Assembly: GCA_016934955.1 (NCBI GenBank)
Contig: JAFGRY010000042.1
Span: forward strand, 34,516-98,515
Length of the DNA: 64,000 nucleotides
Source: a bacterium
Lineage (GTDB): Bacteria; Zhuqueibacterota; QNDG01; JAGLOF01
Reading direction: 5' to 3'
In this document: positions 36,494-45,045 of the stretch, piece by piece
How positions within the stretch are numbered: the first letter of the stretch is position 1
Layout: each line of letters begins with the position of its first letter
Made by a program: the position numbers and the translations under genes
Notes under the pieces: generated by a model
Told to the model about the DNA's origin: nothing
The model's database searches: none
Seen by the model: the letters and a program-made list of their open reading frames with translations, nothing else

Positions 36494-37723
36494 ACGAATC
36501 AGTCTGTACAGCATCTCCCCCGCTTTCGGCACACAGAGCACCCCCTCATCCTCCCGGCCCTTGAACGACTCGGGATCGATGGAGACGGGATCCCGGTACC
36601 CAAGATTGATCGCGCGGCAGACATCTTCCGGAATACCCGTAGCCAGGGTGACGCGAATGCGGGGTGTTTCTATGCCGTTATCGTATGATCCCAGACCCCT
36701 GACATGGGTTGAGTGGGCCATCACCCCTCCAGGCACATGGGCGAAGCGTTCGGCCTGCTTGAGAAAATAGTCCCGAACGTGGTACCCGATGACTTCGATC
36801 TCCCTGCCGTGGGTCACCGACACTTCCCTGATGTGGGGGGCATAGATGATCAGCTCCCCGCCGTCGGCAACCACAGGCTCGAGTTTATACATGCACTTGG
36901 CACCGGTCCAGAGATCGTCATACATGGCCGGCGCGCATGAGAGTACCTGCCGGAAAGGCCGGTCCTTGTAGACAATGTGCACCCGCGCGGAGTGTTCCGC
37001 GGCCTCCAGCGAGGCCCGTTCCGGTACTCCGGGATAGAGTCCGACCAGGTCTTTGTCACGCACCACCATACTGAGACAGTGCCGCTGAACGGGGACCAGC
37101 GACGCCGCCCGGTCAATGACGCGGCGGACCGGTGTATCCTTTACCCCGATGATGGCCGAACTGGTGATCAGCGCTCCCAGCCAGTGGAACAGGTGAATGA
37201 TCTCCTCGCCCGCGATCCCGGGGAACAGGTACTTGTTACCGCCCGAGAATCCGACGACCTCGTGGGGAAATGTCGGCCCGATGATCAGCAGCCGGTCGTA
37301 ATCGAAAACCATCCGGTTTATGGTGACCTCTGCCTCCTGCCGGAGCAGGCCGCCCGAGAGCTCCCCGATTTCGTCTGCGGAGATCACGCCGATGGTCGTG
37401 AGCTGAGCGGGATTTCGCCAGTCGTGATTGAAAAACCGGACTGACGGGTACTGCTGCCTGTGCAGTTCGCCGGTGATGCCCACCCGTTTGTATATCGCCT
37501 CGTCGCTCATGGCCGGATGAGTGCCCAGGGCGATAAGAAAGTCCAGGCAAACAGCCGTATCAGCCAGGAGAGCGCAGACGACCCTGAACATCACATCCAC
37601 GGGACCGGACCGGGTGTTGTCGGGGATGATGCAGAGTATCCGTTTTCCCTCCAGCCCCCATTCAGAAAAGGCTCCGGTACAGATATCTGTGATCTGTGTG
37701 TGTGTAAGGCGAGTAGGTTCCAT
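36491..37723 (-). CDS. LarA-family nickel-pincer racemase/epimerase, candidate sugar-acid 2-epimerase
   Basis: A 410-residue LarA (DUF2088) protein. Catalytic and cofactor residues are all visible with the spacing of lactate racemase: IPDNTRSG (Asp35), ALGTHPAMS (His69), PTFPHEVVGFSGGNK (His154 and the pincer Lys164), then His180, 16 residues on, as the nickel ligand. The family includes lactate, malate and hydroxyglutarate racemases and a D-gluconate 2-epimerase. The neighbours are 6-phosphogluconate dehydrogenase and a sugar-acid kinase, with UxaE and mannonate oxidoreductase upstream, so interconversion of D-mannonate and D-gluconate is the best guess. LarB/C/E, needed to make the cofactor, are not in the window. 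Confidence 0.85.
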   Translation of the reverse strand: MEPTRLTHTQITDICTGAFSEWGLEGKRILCIIPDNTRSGPVDVMFRVVCALLADTAVCLDFLIALGTHPAMSDEAIYKRVGITGELHRQQYPSVRFFNHDWRNPAQLTTIGVISADEIGELSGGLLRQEAEVTINRMVFDYDRLLIIGPTFPHEVVGFSGGNKYLFPGIAGEEIIHLFHWLGALITSSAIIGVKDTPVRRVIDRAASLVPVQRHCLSMVVRDKDLVGLYPGVPERASLEAAEHSARVHIVYKDRPFRQVLSCAPAMYDDLWTGAKCMYKLEPVVADGGELIIYAPHIREVSVTHGREIEVIGYHVRDYFLKQAERFAHVPGGVMAHSTHVRGLGSYDNGIETPRIRVTLATGIPEDVCRAINLGYRDPVSIDPESFKGREDEGVLCVPKAGEMLYRLIR

Positions 37724-37765
37724 TATTCTTTTTTCGTTTTTTTTTTGTGTATTTCGTTGGTGTTT

Positions 37766-39217
37766 TCAGACGATATACGCCGAGGCCGAGGTATTCCCGC
37801 CCCGCCCGGTCCAGTTTGTATGGAAGAATTCCCCCCGGGGTTTGTCCACCCGTTCGTACGTGTGGGCCCCGAAGTAGTCGCGCTGGGCCTGCAGCAGATT
37901 GGCCGGCAGCCGTTCGCTGCGGTAGCCGTCATAATAGGCCAGGGCCGCACTGATCGCCGGCACGGGAATTCCCAGTTGGACCGCGGCGGTCACCACCCGG
38001 CGCCAGGCCGGGACCGCCTTTTTAACCTCCTCTTTGAAGAAGGGATCGAGCAGCAGGTTCACCAGGGCGGGATTTCTCTCAAACGCCTCTTTGATCTTTC
38101 CCAGAAACACCGACCGGATGATGCATCCTCCCCGCCACATGAGGGCGATGCCGCCGTAATTGAGTTTCCAGCCGTAATCGGCGGCTGCGGCCCGCATCAG
38201 CTGGTAGCCCTGGGCGTAACTGATGATTTTCGCCGCATAGAGCGCCTGCTCAAGATCCTGCACCAGCTCATCCGCACTGCCTTCGAACCGGGCGGCCGGA
38301 CCGGGGAGTTCCCTTGACGCGGCAGTCCGTTCCTCTTTCAGAGCCGAGAGGCAGCGGGCGAACACCGCTTCGCCGATGAGGGTAAGGGGCTGCCCCTGGT
38401 TCAGGGCTTCCATTGCCGTCCACTTGCCCGTCCCTTTCTGACCGGCGGTATCCAGTATCAGATCGAGCACATAGCGGCCCTTCTCGTCCCGGTACCCCAG
38501 AATGTCCCTGGTAATCTCGATGAGATAGCTGTCCAGCACTCCCTCGTTCCAGCGGGCGAACACCCGATGCATGGCCTCGTTGTCAAGGGCAAGGCCGTAC
38601 TTCATCAGCTGATAGGTTTCGGTAATCATCTGCATGTCACCGTATTCGATGCCGTTGTGGACCATTTTCACAAAATGTCCGGCACCGCCGGCGCCCACCC
38701 ATTCACAGCAGGGCGTGCCGTCTTCGACTTTCGCGGCGATCGCCTGAAAGATCGGCTTCACTTCCGGCCAGGCTTTCTCGGACCCGCCGGGCATAATCGA
38801 AGGGCCGTTAAGCGCGCCCTCTTCCCCGCCGGATACACCCGTGCCGATATAGAGCAGCCCTTTTGCTTCCACGTACGCGGTGCGGCGGATGGTATCGGGA
38901 AAATGACTATTGCCTCCGTCGATGATGATATCGCCCGGCTCCAGATGCGGGATGAGCATCTCGATAAAATCATCCACCGGCCTGCCCGCCTTCACCAGCA
39001 TCATCACTTTGCGCGGGCGTATCAGACATGAAACCAGCTCTTCAATGGAATAACAGCCCCTGATGCGTTTTCCCCCGGCCCGTCCGCCAATAAAATTGTC
39101 CACTCTGCTCGCTGTCCGGTTGTAAACGGCTGCAGAAAATCCGTTTCGCTCCATATTGAGGACGAGATTTTCACCCATCACCGCCAGTCCGATCAGTCCA
39201 ATGTCACATTTTTCCAT
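37766..39217 (-). CDS. gnd: 6-phosphogluconate dehydrogenase, decarboxylating
   Basis: A 483-residue enzyme converting 6-phosphogluconate to ribulose-5-phosphate, CO2 and NAD(P)H. The N-terminus is IGLIGLAVMGENLVLNMERN; the substrate site shows IIIDGGNSHFPDT, GTGVSGGEEGALNGPSIMPG and GGAGHFVKMVHNGIEYGDMQ with the catalytic Lys and conserved His-Asn. The C-terminal helical domain includes DTAGQKGTGKWT and ALMWRGGCIIRS. Length is that of the dimeric (long) family. It sits between the SDR and LarA genes in a sugar-acid operon, an unusual place for this pentose-phosphate enzyme. TAGGAGA upstream supports the start. Confidence 0.95.
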   Translation of the reverse strand: MEKCDIGLIGLAVMGENLVLNMERNGFSAAVYNRTASRVDNFIGGRAGGKRIRGCYSIEELVSCLIRPRKVMMLVKAGRPVDDFIEMLIPHLEPGDIIIDGGNSHFPDTIRRTAYVEAKGLLYIGTGVSGGEEGALNGPSIMPGGSEKAWPEVKPIFQAIAAKVEDGTPCCEWVGAGGAGHFVKMVHNGIEYGDMQMITETYQLMKYGLALDNEAMHRVFARWNEGVLDSYLIEITRDILGYRDEKGRYVLDLILDTAGQKGTGKWTAMEALNQGQPLTLIGEAVFARCLSALKEERTAASRELPGPAARFEGSADELVQDLEQALYAAKIISYAQGYQLMRAAAADYGWKLNYGGIALMWRGGCIIRSVFLGKIKEAFERNPALVNLLLDPFFKEEVKKAVPAWRRVVTAAVQLGIPVPAISAALAYYDGYRSERLPANLLQAQRDYFGAHTYERVDKPRGEFFHTNWTGRGGNTSASAYIV

Positions 39218-39256
39218 CCAGATCTCCTATAAAAGCATGGTACGTATGAAGCAGAG

Positions 39257-39285
39257 GGAGAGCCGCGCAGCGGAAGGTTCTCTCC
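39257..39285. repeat. Third copy of the palindromic repeat
   Basis: GGAGAG (39257-39262) pairs with CTCTCC (39280-39285), with further partial pairing inward. The core GAGAGCCGCGCAGCG (39258-39272) matches, with one change, the reverse complement of unit 2 of the element at 36.4 kb (GAGAGCCGCGTAGCG). It lies in the 162-base gap between the SDR and gnd genes. Confidence 0.5.
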
Positions 39286-39379
39286 TCATCGCTTGAGACA
39301 TCCTCCGGCCGCGCATCCGGGGCCGTCGCACATCACTGTTCCTCCTGCCGCTCACGGCTCCGGGCTCCGGAGTCCGGCT

Positions 39380-40156
39380 TTATATCGTCATTGCCGTGTA
39401 TCCTCCGTCCACGCGGATCACCGCCCCGGTGACGAAGGAAGAGGCTCTCTGAGACGCCAGCCAGATCACCGTGCCCACCAGTTCTTCAGCGTCTCCAAAC
39501 CGGTTCATGGGCGTGTGCCGCATGATCGCTTCGACCCGTTCCCGGGTGAGGATTTTTCTGTTCTGTTCGGCCGGGAAAAATCCCGGGGCCACGGCATTGA
39601 CGCGAACCCCCAGGGTGGCCCATTCCCGGGCCAGGTTCTGGGTGAGATTGTTGAGCCCCGCTTTGGACACCGAGTAGGTGAACACCCGCGACAGGGGCGG
39701 GCCCGACGAGGCGGAAGAGATGTTGATAATACTCCCCGCCTTCTGCTCGAGCATACGGGCTCCGAACACCTGACTGGCCAGAAAGACGGATTTCAGGTTA
39801 ACGGCCAGAATCCTCTCCCACTCCTCTTCCGTAATCTCGAGAAAAGGGGTGGCGGAATTGATGCCCGGGGCATTGATGAGAATATCAACGCCGCCCCACT
39901 CTTCGACCATCCGGTCGCAGGCTGCCTGCAGGTCCGATTTGCTGGCGGCATTCACGGTCATCGCCATGGCACGAACGCCGAGGCGGGCCAGAGAATCCGC
40001 CCGTTTCCGTCCGTTTTCCGGATTGAGATCGAGAATCGCCACGTCGGCGCCGGCCCCGGCAAGCCCTTCGGCCATGGCGCCCGCCAGCACGCCCCCGCCG
40101 CCGATAACAGCAGCGGACCTGCCTTTCAACGAAAAGAGTGTTTCCAGATATGTCAT
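39380..40156 (-). CDS. uxuB: SDR-family D-mannonate oxidoreductase (fructuronate reductase)-like
   Basis: A 258-residue short-chain dehydrogenase. The cofactor loop is AAVIGGGGVLAGAMAEGLA, the active site NISSASS with TYSVSKAGLNN (Tyr and Lys), and the C-terminus RFGDAEELVGTVIWLAS with FVTGAVIRVDGGYTAM. The C-terminal wording resembles the SDR mannonate oxidoreductases of Bacillus/Thermotoga hexuronate clusters. Directly downstream of UxaE (10 bases), it would reduce D-fructuronate to D-mannonate. AAGGAG precedes ATG. A gluconate 5-dehydrogenase role is the main alternative. Confidence 0.75.
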   Translation of the reverse strand: MTYLETLFSLKGRSAAVIGGGGVLAGAMAEGLAGAGADVAILDLNPENGRKRADSLARLGVRAMAMTVNAASKSDLQAACDRMVEEWGGVDILINAPGINSATPFLEITEEEWERILAVNLKSVFLASQVFGARMLEQKAGSIINISSASSGPPLSRVFTYSVSKAGLNNLTQNLAREWATLGVRVNAVAPGFFPAEQNRKILTRERVEAIMRHTPMNRFGDAEELVGTVIWLASQRASSFVTGAVIRVDGGYTAMTI

Positions 40157-40166
40157 GATCCGCTCC

Positions 40167-41408
40167 TTAGAGAAAAATGCGTTTTATATGTCTTTCCAGA
40201 AGATTCCCGGTCACGTTCCGGGCGATCACCGCCTCATGAACCCTCAACGCGTGCAGATACCTCTCCCCCATTTCAGCGGCGACCTTGTAGCCCACGTGCA
40301 GCAACTGCCGCACATTGGGATTGTACCCGGGATTCGCAGGATCGTGGCGGAGCGCCGATGTATACTCCCCGCCGCTCCACCGGTCCACCGCTTCCGGAGA
40401 GGGAAGTGCATCCGGATCAATATCGATCACCGTGGCATAGGGACCGCAGAGCTCATCCCTGCGGGCGTAGGCCCCGCGGTAGACGTTTTTTGCGAGATCG
40501 AGCCCGTCACCGCCGGCCTCGGCCAGGCCAATGAGCTCCTCCAGCCAGGTAGTGCCCGCGGTTTTCAGATGCAGCCCCGCGTCGAACCTTCTCAACGCAT
40601 CCCGGATCGCACCGTAAATAGCGAACTTGTCACTGCCGGAGTGGACACTCAGCTTGAGATTGGAGGGAAGAGAGAACTCTTTTACCGCCCAGGCGATCAC
40701 CGCCAGATCCTGCTCGAATTCGCGGCGGAACCGCTCCGTGTCACCCGCGTAGTCCACGCCTTTGTTGAAACGGCCGGAAAATTTGGGAGCGATTGTCTGG
40801 GCCGGTATCCCCTCCATCGAGATCGCCGCCAGGATGAACAGCAGTTCCGCCGGGGTCTGGGGCGACGCGGTCTCGTCCATCGACACTTCCACCACAAACG
40901 GCGACGATTTCTTTTCCTGAATGTACCGGTAGATACGGCCGGCTTCCTGCACCGCAAAAAGATAGGTTTCGGCAACGGCCCTGATGGCGTCCACCGTCAC
41001 GGACAGAGGGTCGTCGAGACCGGGGACCGCGATATCTCCGGCCAGCCGGCCGAATGCGGCGACGAACGAATCCACGTCGGCGGCCGACGCCTCCTCCCCG
41101 ATGAAATCGGCCACATCGAGGGTGAAAAAGTCACAGGAATCGAGAAAGAGATCGACGGTTTTCAATCCGATGTGATCGGCATCCACGAAATAGGGACCGT
41201 TCCATGCCAGGGCCTTCACCGCTGCATCGGCCTCGCGGCGCGTCTGCTCGGGCTGTGAATGAATGATCTGGTGCTCACGGTAGGACTTGTTCCAGACCGG
41301 GGCGATTTCCACCCCCGCTTCCCTGGCAGATGCCAGCGCGGCCAGCTGCGCCCTGCCCTGATGCATGAAGCGGTCGCCGATGCCCATTGAGTATTTCGTC
41401 AATTTCAT
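40167..41408 (-). CDS. uxaE: Tagaturonate epimerase family protein
   Basis: A 413-residue protein recognised as the UxaE family: MGIGDRFMHQGRAQL at the start, NKSYREHQIIHSQPEQTR, YFVDADHIGL, VVEVSMDETASPQTPAELLF, LKLSVHSGSDKFAIYGAI and LLHVGYKVAAEMGERYLHAL. UxaE of Thermotoga maritima interconverts D-tagaturonate and D-fructuronate, allowing galacturonate use without altronate enzymes. Here it would also accept the tagaturonate made by the inositol locus. The start is ATG 41408 with GGAAGGGCG upstream; the longer frame overlaps the LacI gene and is rejected. Confidence 0.85.
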   Translation of the reverse strand: MKLTKYSMGIGDRFMHQGRAQLAALASAREAGVEIAPVWNKSYREHQIIHSQPEQTRREADAAVKALAWNGPYFVDADHIGLKTVDLFLDSCDFFTLDVADFIGEEASAADVDSFVAAFGRLAGDIAVPGLDDPLSVTVDAIRAVAETYLFAVQEAGRIYRYIQEKKSSPFVVEVSMDETASPQTPAELLFILAAISMEGIPAQTIAPKFSGRFNKGVDYAGDTERFRREFEQDLAVIAWAVKEFSLPSNLKLSVHSGSDKFAIYGAIRDALRRFDAGLHLKTAGTTWLEELIGLAEAGGDGLDLAKNVYRGAYARRDELCGPYATVIDIDPDALPSPEAVDRWSGGEYTSALRHDPANPGYNPNVRQLLHVGYKVAAEMGERYLHALRVHEAVIARNVTGNLLERHIKRIFL

Positions 41409-41526
41409 GTCTCGCCCTTCCTTAGTTGTATGCACAGCATTTATTCCCCGGCGGAAAGCCGGTCCCGTAAAAAACTTCCTCTGCCGGCCCGGAAACATCG
41501 CGCAGCGCTGCTGGGCTGTGTCCGGA

Positions 41527-42534
41527 TCAGCTGTATGTGGACTGCCGCGGTACCAGCCGCGCCTCGAGGAGTATCCGCTCATTGAGAAACGACTCCTTGT
41601 CGCCGATCTGCCGAATGAGCAGCAGGGCGGCGGTGCGCCCTATCTCGTACGCGGGGACCTGCACCGTGGTGAGGGGAACACGGGCAAGATCGCAGTGGGC
41701 GACACCATCGAAGCCGCAGACAGCGACATCGTCCGGCGTCCGCAGTCCCAGCTCATCCAGGGCGTTGATGAGACCGAACGCCACCAGATCATTGTAGCAG
41801 AATACAGCGGTGGGGTGCGGACCGGGGGCGCTGAACAGCGCTTTTCCCGCGTCATACCCGTTCTCGACATAGGAACCGGCCGGCACCACATCTTCATGGT
41901 GCAGCGGCAGCCCTTTCTCCTCCAGGGCCCGCCGGTACCCTTCAAAGCGATCCTGGGTGTGGGCCGAGGATGCGGGCCCGTTGAAACAGGCGATACGATG
42001 GTGCCGTTCGGCGAGATGCATGACCGCCGTGTAAGCGGCCTCGACATTGTCGATATCCACCACGTTGGTGGGAATATGCGCTATCGCACCCAGCGTCACC
42101 AGCGGGTAGTTCTCTCTTCTCAGGTCATAGAGGTAGGTAAAATCGACGCCCTCGCCCTGGAGGGGCGAGACGATGAGCCCGTCGACCCGCTGCTGGATCA
42201 GCGTGCTGATGCTGCGCTGCTCATTTGCCGGTGACAGCTCGGAACTGCCCAGCAGGACCGTGTAGCCCCGGCTGGTGCAGGCGTCGAAAACGCCCTTCAT
42301 GACTTTTGAGAAGAAAGGATTGTCGATCTCCTTGATCACCAGGCCGATACTGCGGGTTTCCCGCACTGAGAGGGATCTGGCGACCCTGCTGGGACGGTAA
42401 TTCAGACGGGCGCAGATCTCCAGCACCCGCTGACGGGTTGACCGGGAAATGCCGGGTCTGTTGTTGAGTACCGCCGACACGGTCGCCTTGGATACGCTGG
42501 CGAGCTGGGCGACATCATTTATGGTGATCGACAT
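41527..42534 (-). CDS. LacI-family repressor of the hexuronate/gluconate operon
   Basis: A 335-residue LacI/GalR regulator: ITINDVAQLASVSKATVSAVL (HTH), RPSRVARSLSVRETRSIGLV (hinge) and an effector domain with LIVSPLQGEGVDF and FCYNDLVAFGLINALDELG. It heads the run LacI-uxaE-SDR-gnd-LarA-kinase. Palindromic sites of the form TGAACCGGTTCA flank its own A/T-rich promoter, which indicates autoregulation. The effector may be a hexuronate or gluconate. Confidence 0.9.
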   Translation of the reverse strand: MSITINDVAQLASVSKATVSAVLNNRPGISRSTRQRVLEICARLNYRPSRVARSLSVRETRSIGLVIKEIDNPFFSKVMKGVFDACTSRGYTVLLGSSELSPANEQRSISTLIQQRVDGLIVSPLQGEGVDFTYLYDLRRENYPLVTLGAIAHIPTNVVDIDNVEAAYTAVMHLAERHHRIACFNGPASSAHTQDRFEGYRRALEEKGLPLHHEDVVPAGSYVENGYDAGKALFSAPGPHPTAVFCYNDLVAFGLINALDELGLRTPDDVAVCGFDGVAHCDLARVPLTTVQVPAYEIGRTAALLLIRQIGDKESFLNERILLEARLVPRQSTYS

Positions 42535-42536
42535 AA

Positions 42537-42629
42537 TTGAACCGGTTACATAAACAATAAAATTTATATAATTATATTAATTATAGCTATTTATACAAGT
42601 TATAAACCGGATACGCTGAACCGGTTCAG
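42537..42629 (-). promoter_or_regulatory. Promoter flanked by two LacI-type operators
   Basis: On the minus strand TTGTAT (42598-42593) and a perfect TATAAT (42576-42571) are 16 bases apart. A perfect palindrome CTGAACCGGTTCAG lies at 42616-42629, upstream of the -35 box, and an imperfect copy TGAACCGGTTAC at 42538-42549, just before the start codon. The centres are about 79 bases apart, suitable for DNA looping. A further half match (AAACCGGATA) lies at 42604-42613. Confidence 0.7.
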
Positions 42630-42642
42630 TTAAACATAAGAA

Positions 42643-42672
42643 AAAAATCCCGCTCTGTCAAGCGGGATTTTT
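42643..42672. terminator. Bidirectional rho-independent terminator
   Basis: A perfect 12-bp stem, AAAAATCCCGCT (42643-42654) with AGCGGGATTTTT (42661-42672), around a CTGTCA loop. T-runs exist on both strands. It ends the transcript of the small monooxygenase-fold gene and insulates the LacI promoter. Confidence 0.85.
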
Positions 42673-42708
42673 CACCGGTCCGGCGAACGGGGTGAACCAA
42701 CGGCACAT

Positions 42709-43002
42709 TCAGCCGGCAAGCGAACAGTGGTGCACGTCGGTGTTTTCTGTCATCTCCCCGGCTTCGGCACGGTAGCGGGCGATGCTGGACCCTTCGGAAT
42801 GGGCAGACAGGGCGGCATCGTTCTCGTACAGTTCAAACAGATACAGTGTCGAGTCACTATCAGCGGGAATCATGATCTCGAACTGCAGGGTTCCGGGCTC
42901 ATCCCGCAGGCAGCGTTCCCGGTGGGCCGAGAGCGCGCGGATAACATCGGTTCTCGTTCCCGGTTTACAGGCAATCATGACATGCAGGGCGGTCTTGCTC
43001 AT
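42709..43002 (-). CDS. ABM-domain (YgiN-like) small monooxygenase-fold protein
   Basis: A 97-residue protein with the dimeric ferredoxin-like ABM fold: LHVMIACKPGTRTDVIRAL, CLRDEPGTLQFEIMIPAD, STLYLFELYENDAALSAH and a C-terminal strand. The family includes YgiN-type quinol monooxygenases and heme-degrading proteins, but many members have unknown roles. AAGGAGA seven bases before the ATG supports the start. It is followed directly by a strong terminator. Confidence 0.8.
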   Translation of the reverse strand: MSKTALHVMIACKPGTRTDVIRALSAHRERCLRDEPGTLQFEIMIPADSDSTLYLFELYENDAALSAHSEGSSIARYRAEAGEMTENTDVHHCSLAG

Positions 43003-43131
43003 ACTGTCTCCTTATAGTAGGTAATCATCCAATTAACAGATCCCCCTCCCCGCCGGCGGATCAGCGCCGCGCCGGCCGGGAACGGGACACAATCAGCGCG
43101 AGGCCCCAGAAAACAGCGACCCGGGACAGCG

Positions 43132-43380
43132 CTATGTGCGCCAATACATGAATTCAGGCTGATAACAGGCGCTGTCGAGATCGCCGACCTTCTCGGCCAG
43201 GATTTTCTGCGCATCGAGGATTGCCTGGTTATAAACGACCGGCCCGATCTCAGTGAGCACGTAATCGAGCAGCAGCGACGCTTTCAGGTCGCCGATGTCG
43301 TCCTCGAGGTGCTCGCGGAAATAGTGCTTGATCGATTCGATGATTCGTGTCTGTTTTTCCTTTTCCAGTGTGATGCTCAT
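43132..43380 (-). CDS. DUF2164-family small protein
   Basis: An 82-residue acidic helical protein: ITLEKEKQTRIIESIKHYF, DDIGDLKASLLLDYVLTEIG, VVYNQAILDAQKIL and a final CYQPEFMYW. This is the DUF2164 pattern; its function is unknown. ATG 43380 with GGGG six bases upstream is preferred over the ATG at 43398, which would add six residues. It follows the GntP permease gene on the same strand. Confidence 0.75.
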   Translation of the reverse strand: MSITLEKEKQTRIIESIKHYFREHLEDDIGDLKASLLLDYVLTEIGPVVYNQAILDAQKILAEKVGDLDSACYQPEFMYWRT

Positions 43381-43444
43381 ATGCATCCCCATATCCATGT
43401 GATAATGCCGCTGATGATCGCCGGCGGCCGGCGCCTCGGACCGG

Positions 43445-44866
43445 TCAGGACACCGTCCGGACCGCCAGCGGCAGCAACGACGCGAACAGTATGGTAAACA
43501 GCAGACCGACCAGGGACAGGGTGCTGACGGTAACCGTCCAGGTTTTCAGGGTTTCCACCTCGGTCAGCCCGCTCATTTTCGCGAATATCCAGAAGCCGCT
43601 GTCGTTCATCCAGTTGCCGCACTGAGCGCCGAATCCGATAGCGCAGGCAAGATAGACCGGATGATATGCCATTGTGTCGGCATGTACCAATCCGGCGAAT
43701 ATGGCCGAAGCCGTTATCATCGAGACGGTGCTCGATCCCTGGGCGAATTTCAACAAAAACGCAATGAAAAACCCGGCAAGCAGCAGCCCGATACCGCCGG
43801 CGCGGGGGCCGGACTGCAGCGGGACGATTCGTTCGATCGCCCCGGCGACATCAGCTGTCTGCAGCATCGCCCCGAAGGCGCCTCCGGCAGATGTGATCAG
43901 AATAATGACCCCGGCGCTCGTCAGGGCCTGTTCGACGGTTTTCGTCAATTGCCGGCCGGCCGGCCGCCGGTTTCTTCGCAGAACACCCAGGGCGAAAGCC
44001 GCCGAAAGCAGCATGGCGCCGTTTGCGTTCCCGATCACCGAGGTGACCGCCCCGACGTGATGCAGGGCCGAATCGGAGGCGGCGCTTCTGGTCAGGATCG
44101 AGACTATTGTATGGGCGGAAATCAAAATGACGGGAATGAGTATGGGAAGAAGCGACGCAAACAGGCCGGGTGCCCGGCCGTCATTCGTGGGCACGGGGGA
44201 TGCATCGTCGATTCCTTCCGGACCGCGCATGGGTATGTTCATACCGCGGCTGAGACGGGCGATGAACGGCAGCATCACCGCTGCCGTACAAGCGGCGACC
44301 AGAAGACCGACCATGATCATCGTACCGAGATCGATGCCCAGGGTATCGGCGATGATGAGCGGCCCGGGTGTGGGCGGCACCAGCGAATGGGTGATCGAGG
44401 CGCCGGCACCCATCGCCAGTATCAGCATGACATAATTTTTCCCGGTCCGGAGGTGCATGGACCGGGCCAGCGGCAGCAGCAGATAAAACACCGTGTCGAA
44501 AAAGACCGGAATGGAGAGAACGAATCCGCTGGACATCAGGGAGACGGGACATCGCTTCTCGCCGAAGAGAGCGATGAACATACGGACGATCCGGTCCGCG
44601 GCTCCGCTTTCCACAAGAGACCGCCCGACAACGGCGGCCATGGCGATGACGATGCCGATCTTGCCGGCGGTCGATCCGAAGGCAAGCGCGACCCGGCCGA
44701 TCTTTTCAGCCGGATCTCCGGGCGCAAGAAGGCTGACGATTATTGCCGCGGTGATGAGGGCGGGAAACGCATGCATCCGCACGACCACAATCAGGATGAC
44801 AACTACGGTAATGCCGGTGAAGAGTATACCTACAGGAGACATAGAGTGTGTCCGTGATGATTGCAT
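43445..44866 (-). CDS. GntP-family gluconate:H+ symporter
   Basis: About 473 residues with 12-14 membrane segments. GntP-family stretches include VVRMHAFPALITAAIIVSLL, LSIPVFFDTVFYLLLPLARS, GASITHSLVPPTPGPLIIAD, LLKFAQGSSTVSMITASAIF and FGAQCGNWMNDSGFWIFAKM. The family moves gluconate and related sugar acids. It lies upstream of the LacI-uxaE-SDR-gnd-LarA-kinase operon, which fits a gluconate/hexuronate role. The start is uncertain: ATG 44866 has GGATTGAG upstream, but ATG 44842 gives a more usual N-terminus. Confidence 0.85.
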   Translation of the reverse strand: MQSSRTHSMSPVGILFTGITVVVILIVVVRMHAFPALITAAIIVSLLAPGDPAEKIGRVALAFGSTAGKIGIVIAMAAVVGRSLVESGAADRIVRMFIALFGEKRCPVSLMSSGFVLSIPVFFDTVFYLLLPLARSMHLRTGKNYVMLILAMGAGASITHSLVPPTPGPLIIADTLGIDLGTMIMVGLLVAACTAAVMLPFIARLSRGMNIPMRGPEGIDDASPVPTNDGRAPGLFASLLPILIPVILISAHTIVSILTRSAASDSALHHVGAVTSVIGNANGAMLLSAAFALGVLRRNRRPAGRQLTKTVEQALTSAGVIILITSAGGAFGAMLQTADVAGAIERIVPLQSGPRAGGIGLLLAGFFIAFLLKFAQGSSTVSMITASAIFAGLVHADTMAYHPVYLACAIGFGAQCGNWMNDSGFWIFAKMSGLTEVETLKTWTVTVSTLSLVGLLFTILFASLLPLAVRTVS

Positions 44867-45045
44867 GCTCAATCCGCCAGGCACCGTCAGGACGGGACCG
44901 CCCGCTGGCACGATCCCCCGCTCCGCCTGCCGTGAACACAGGTAATATACGAATATTTTTCCCGTTTTAACAGGAGTACTGTTCGCTGTCGCACCTGAAG
45001 AACATACGTGCCCCCCATCGAACCGTTCGCCGGAGAACCGCGGCG

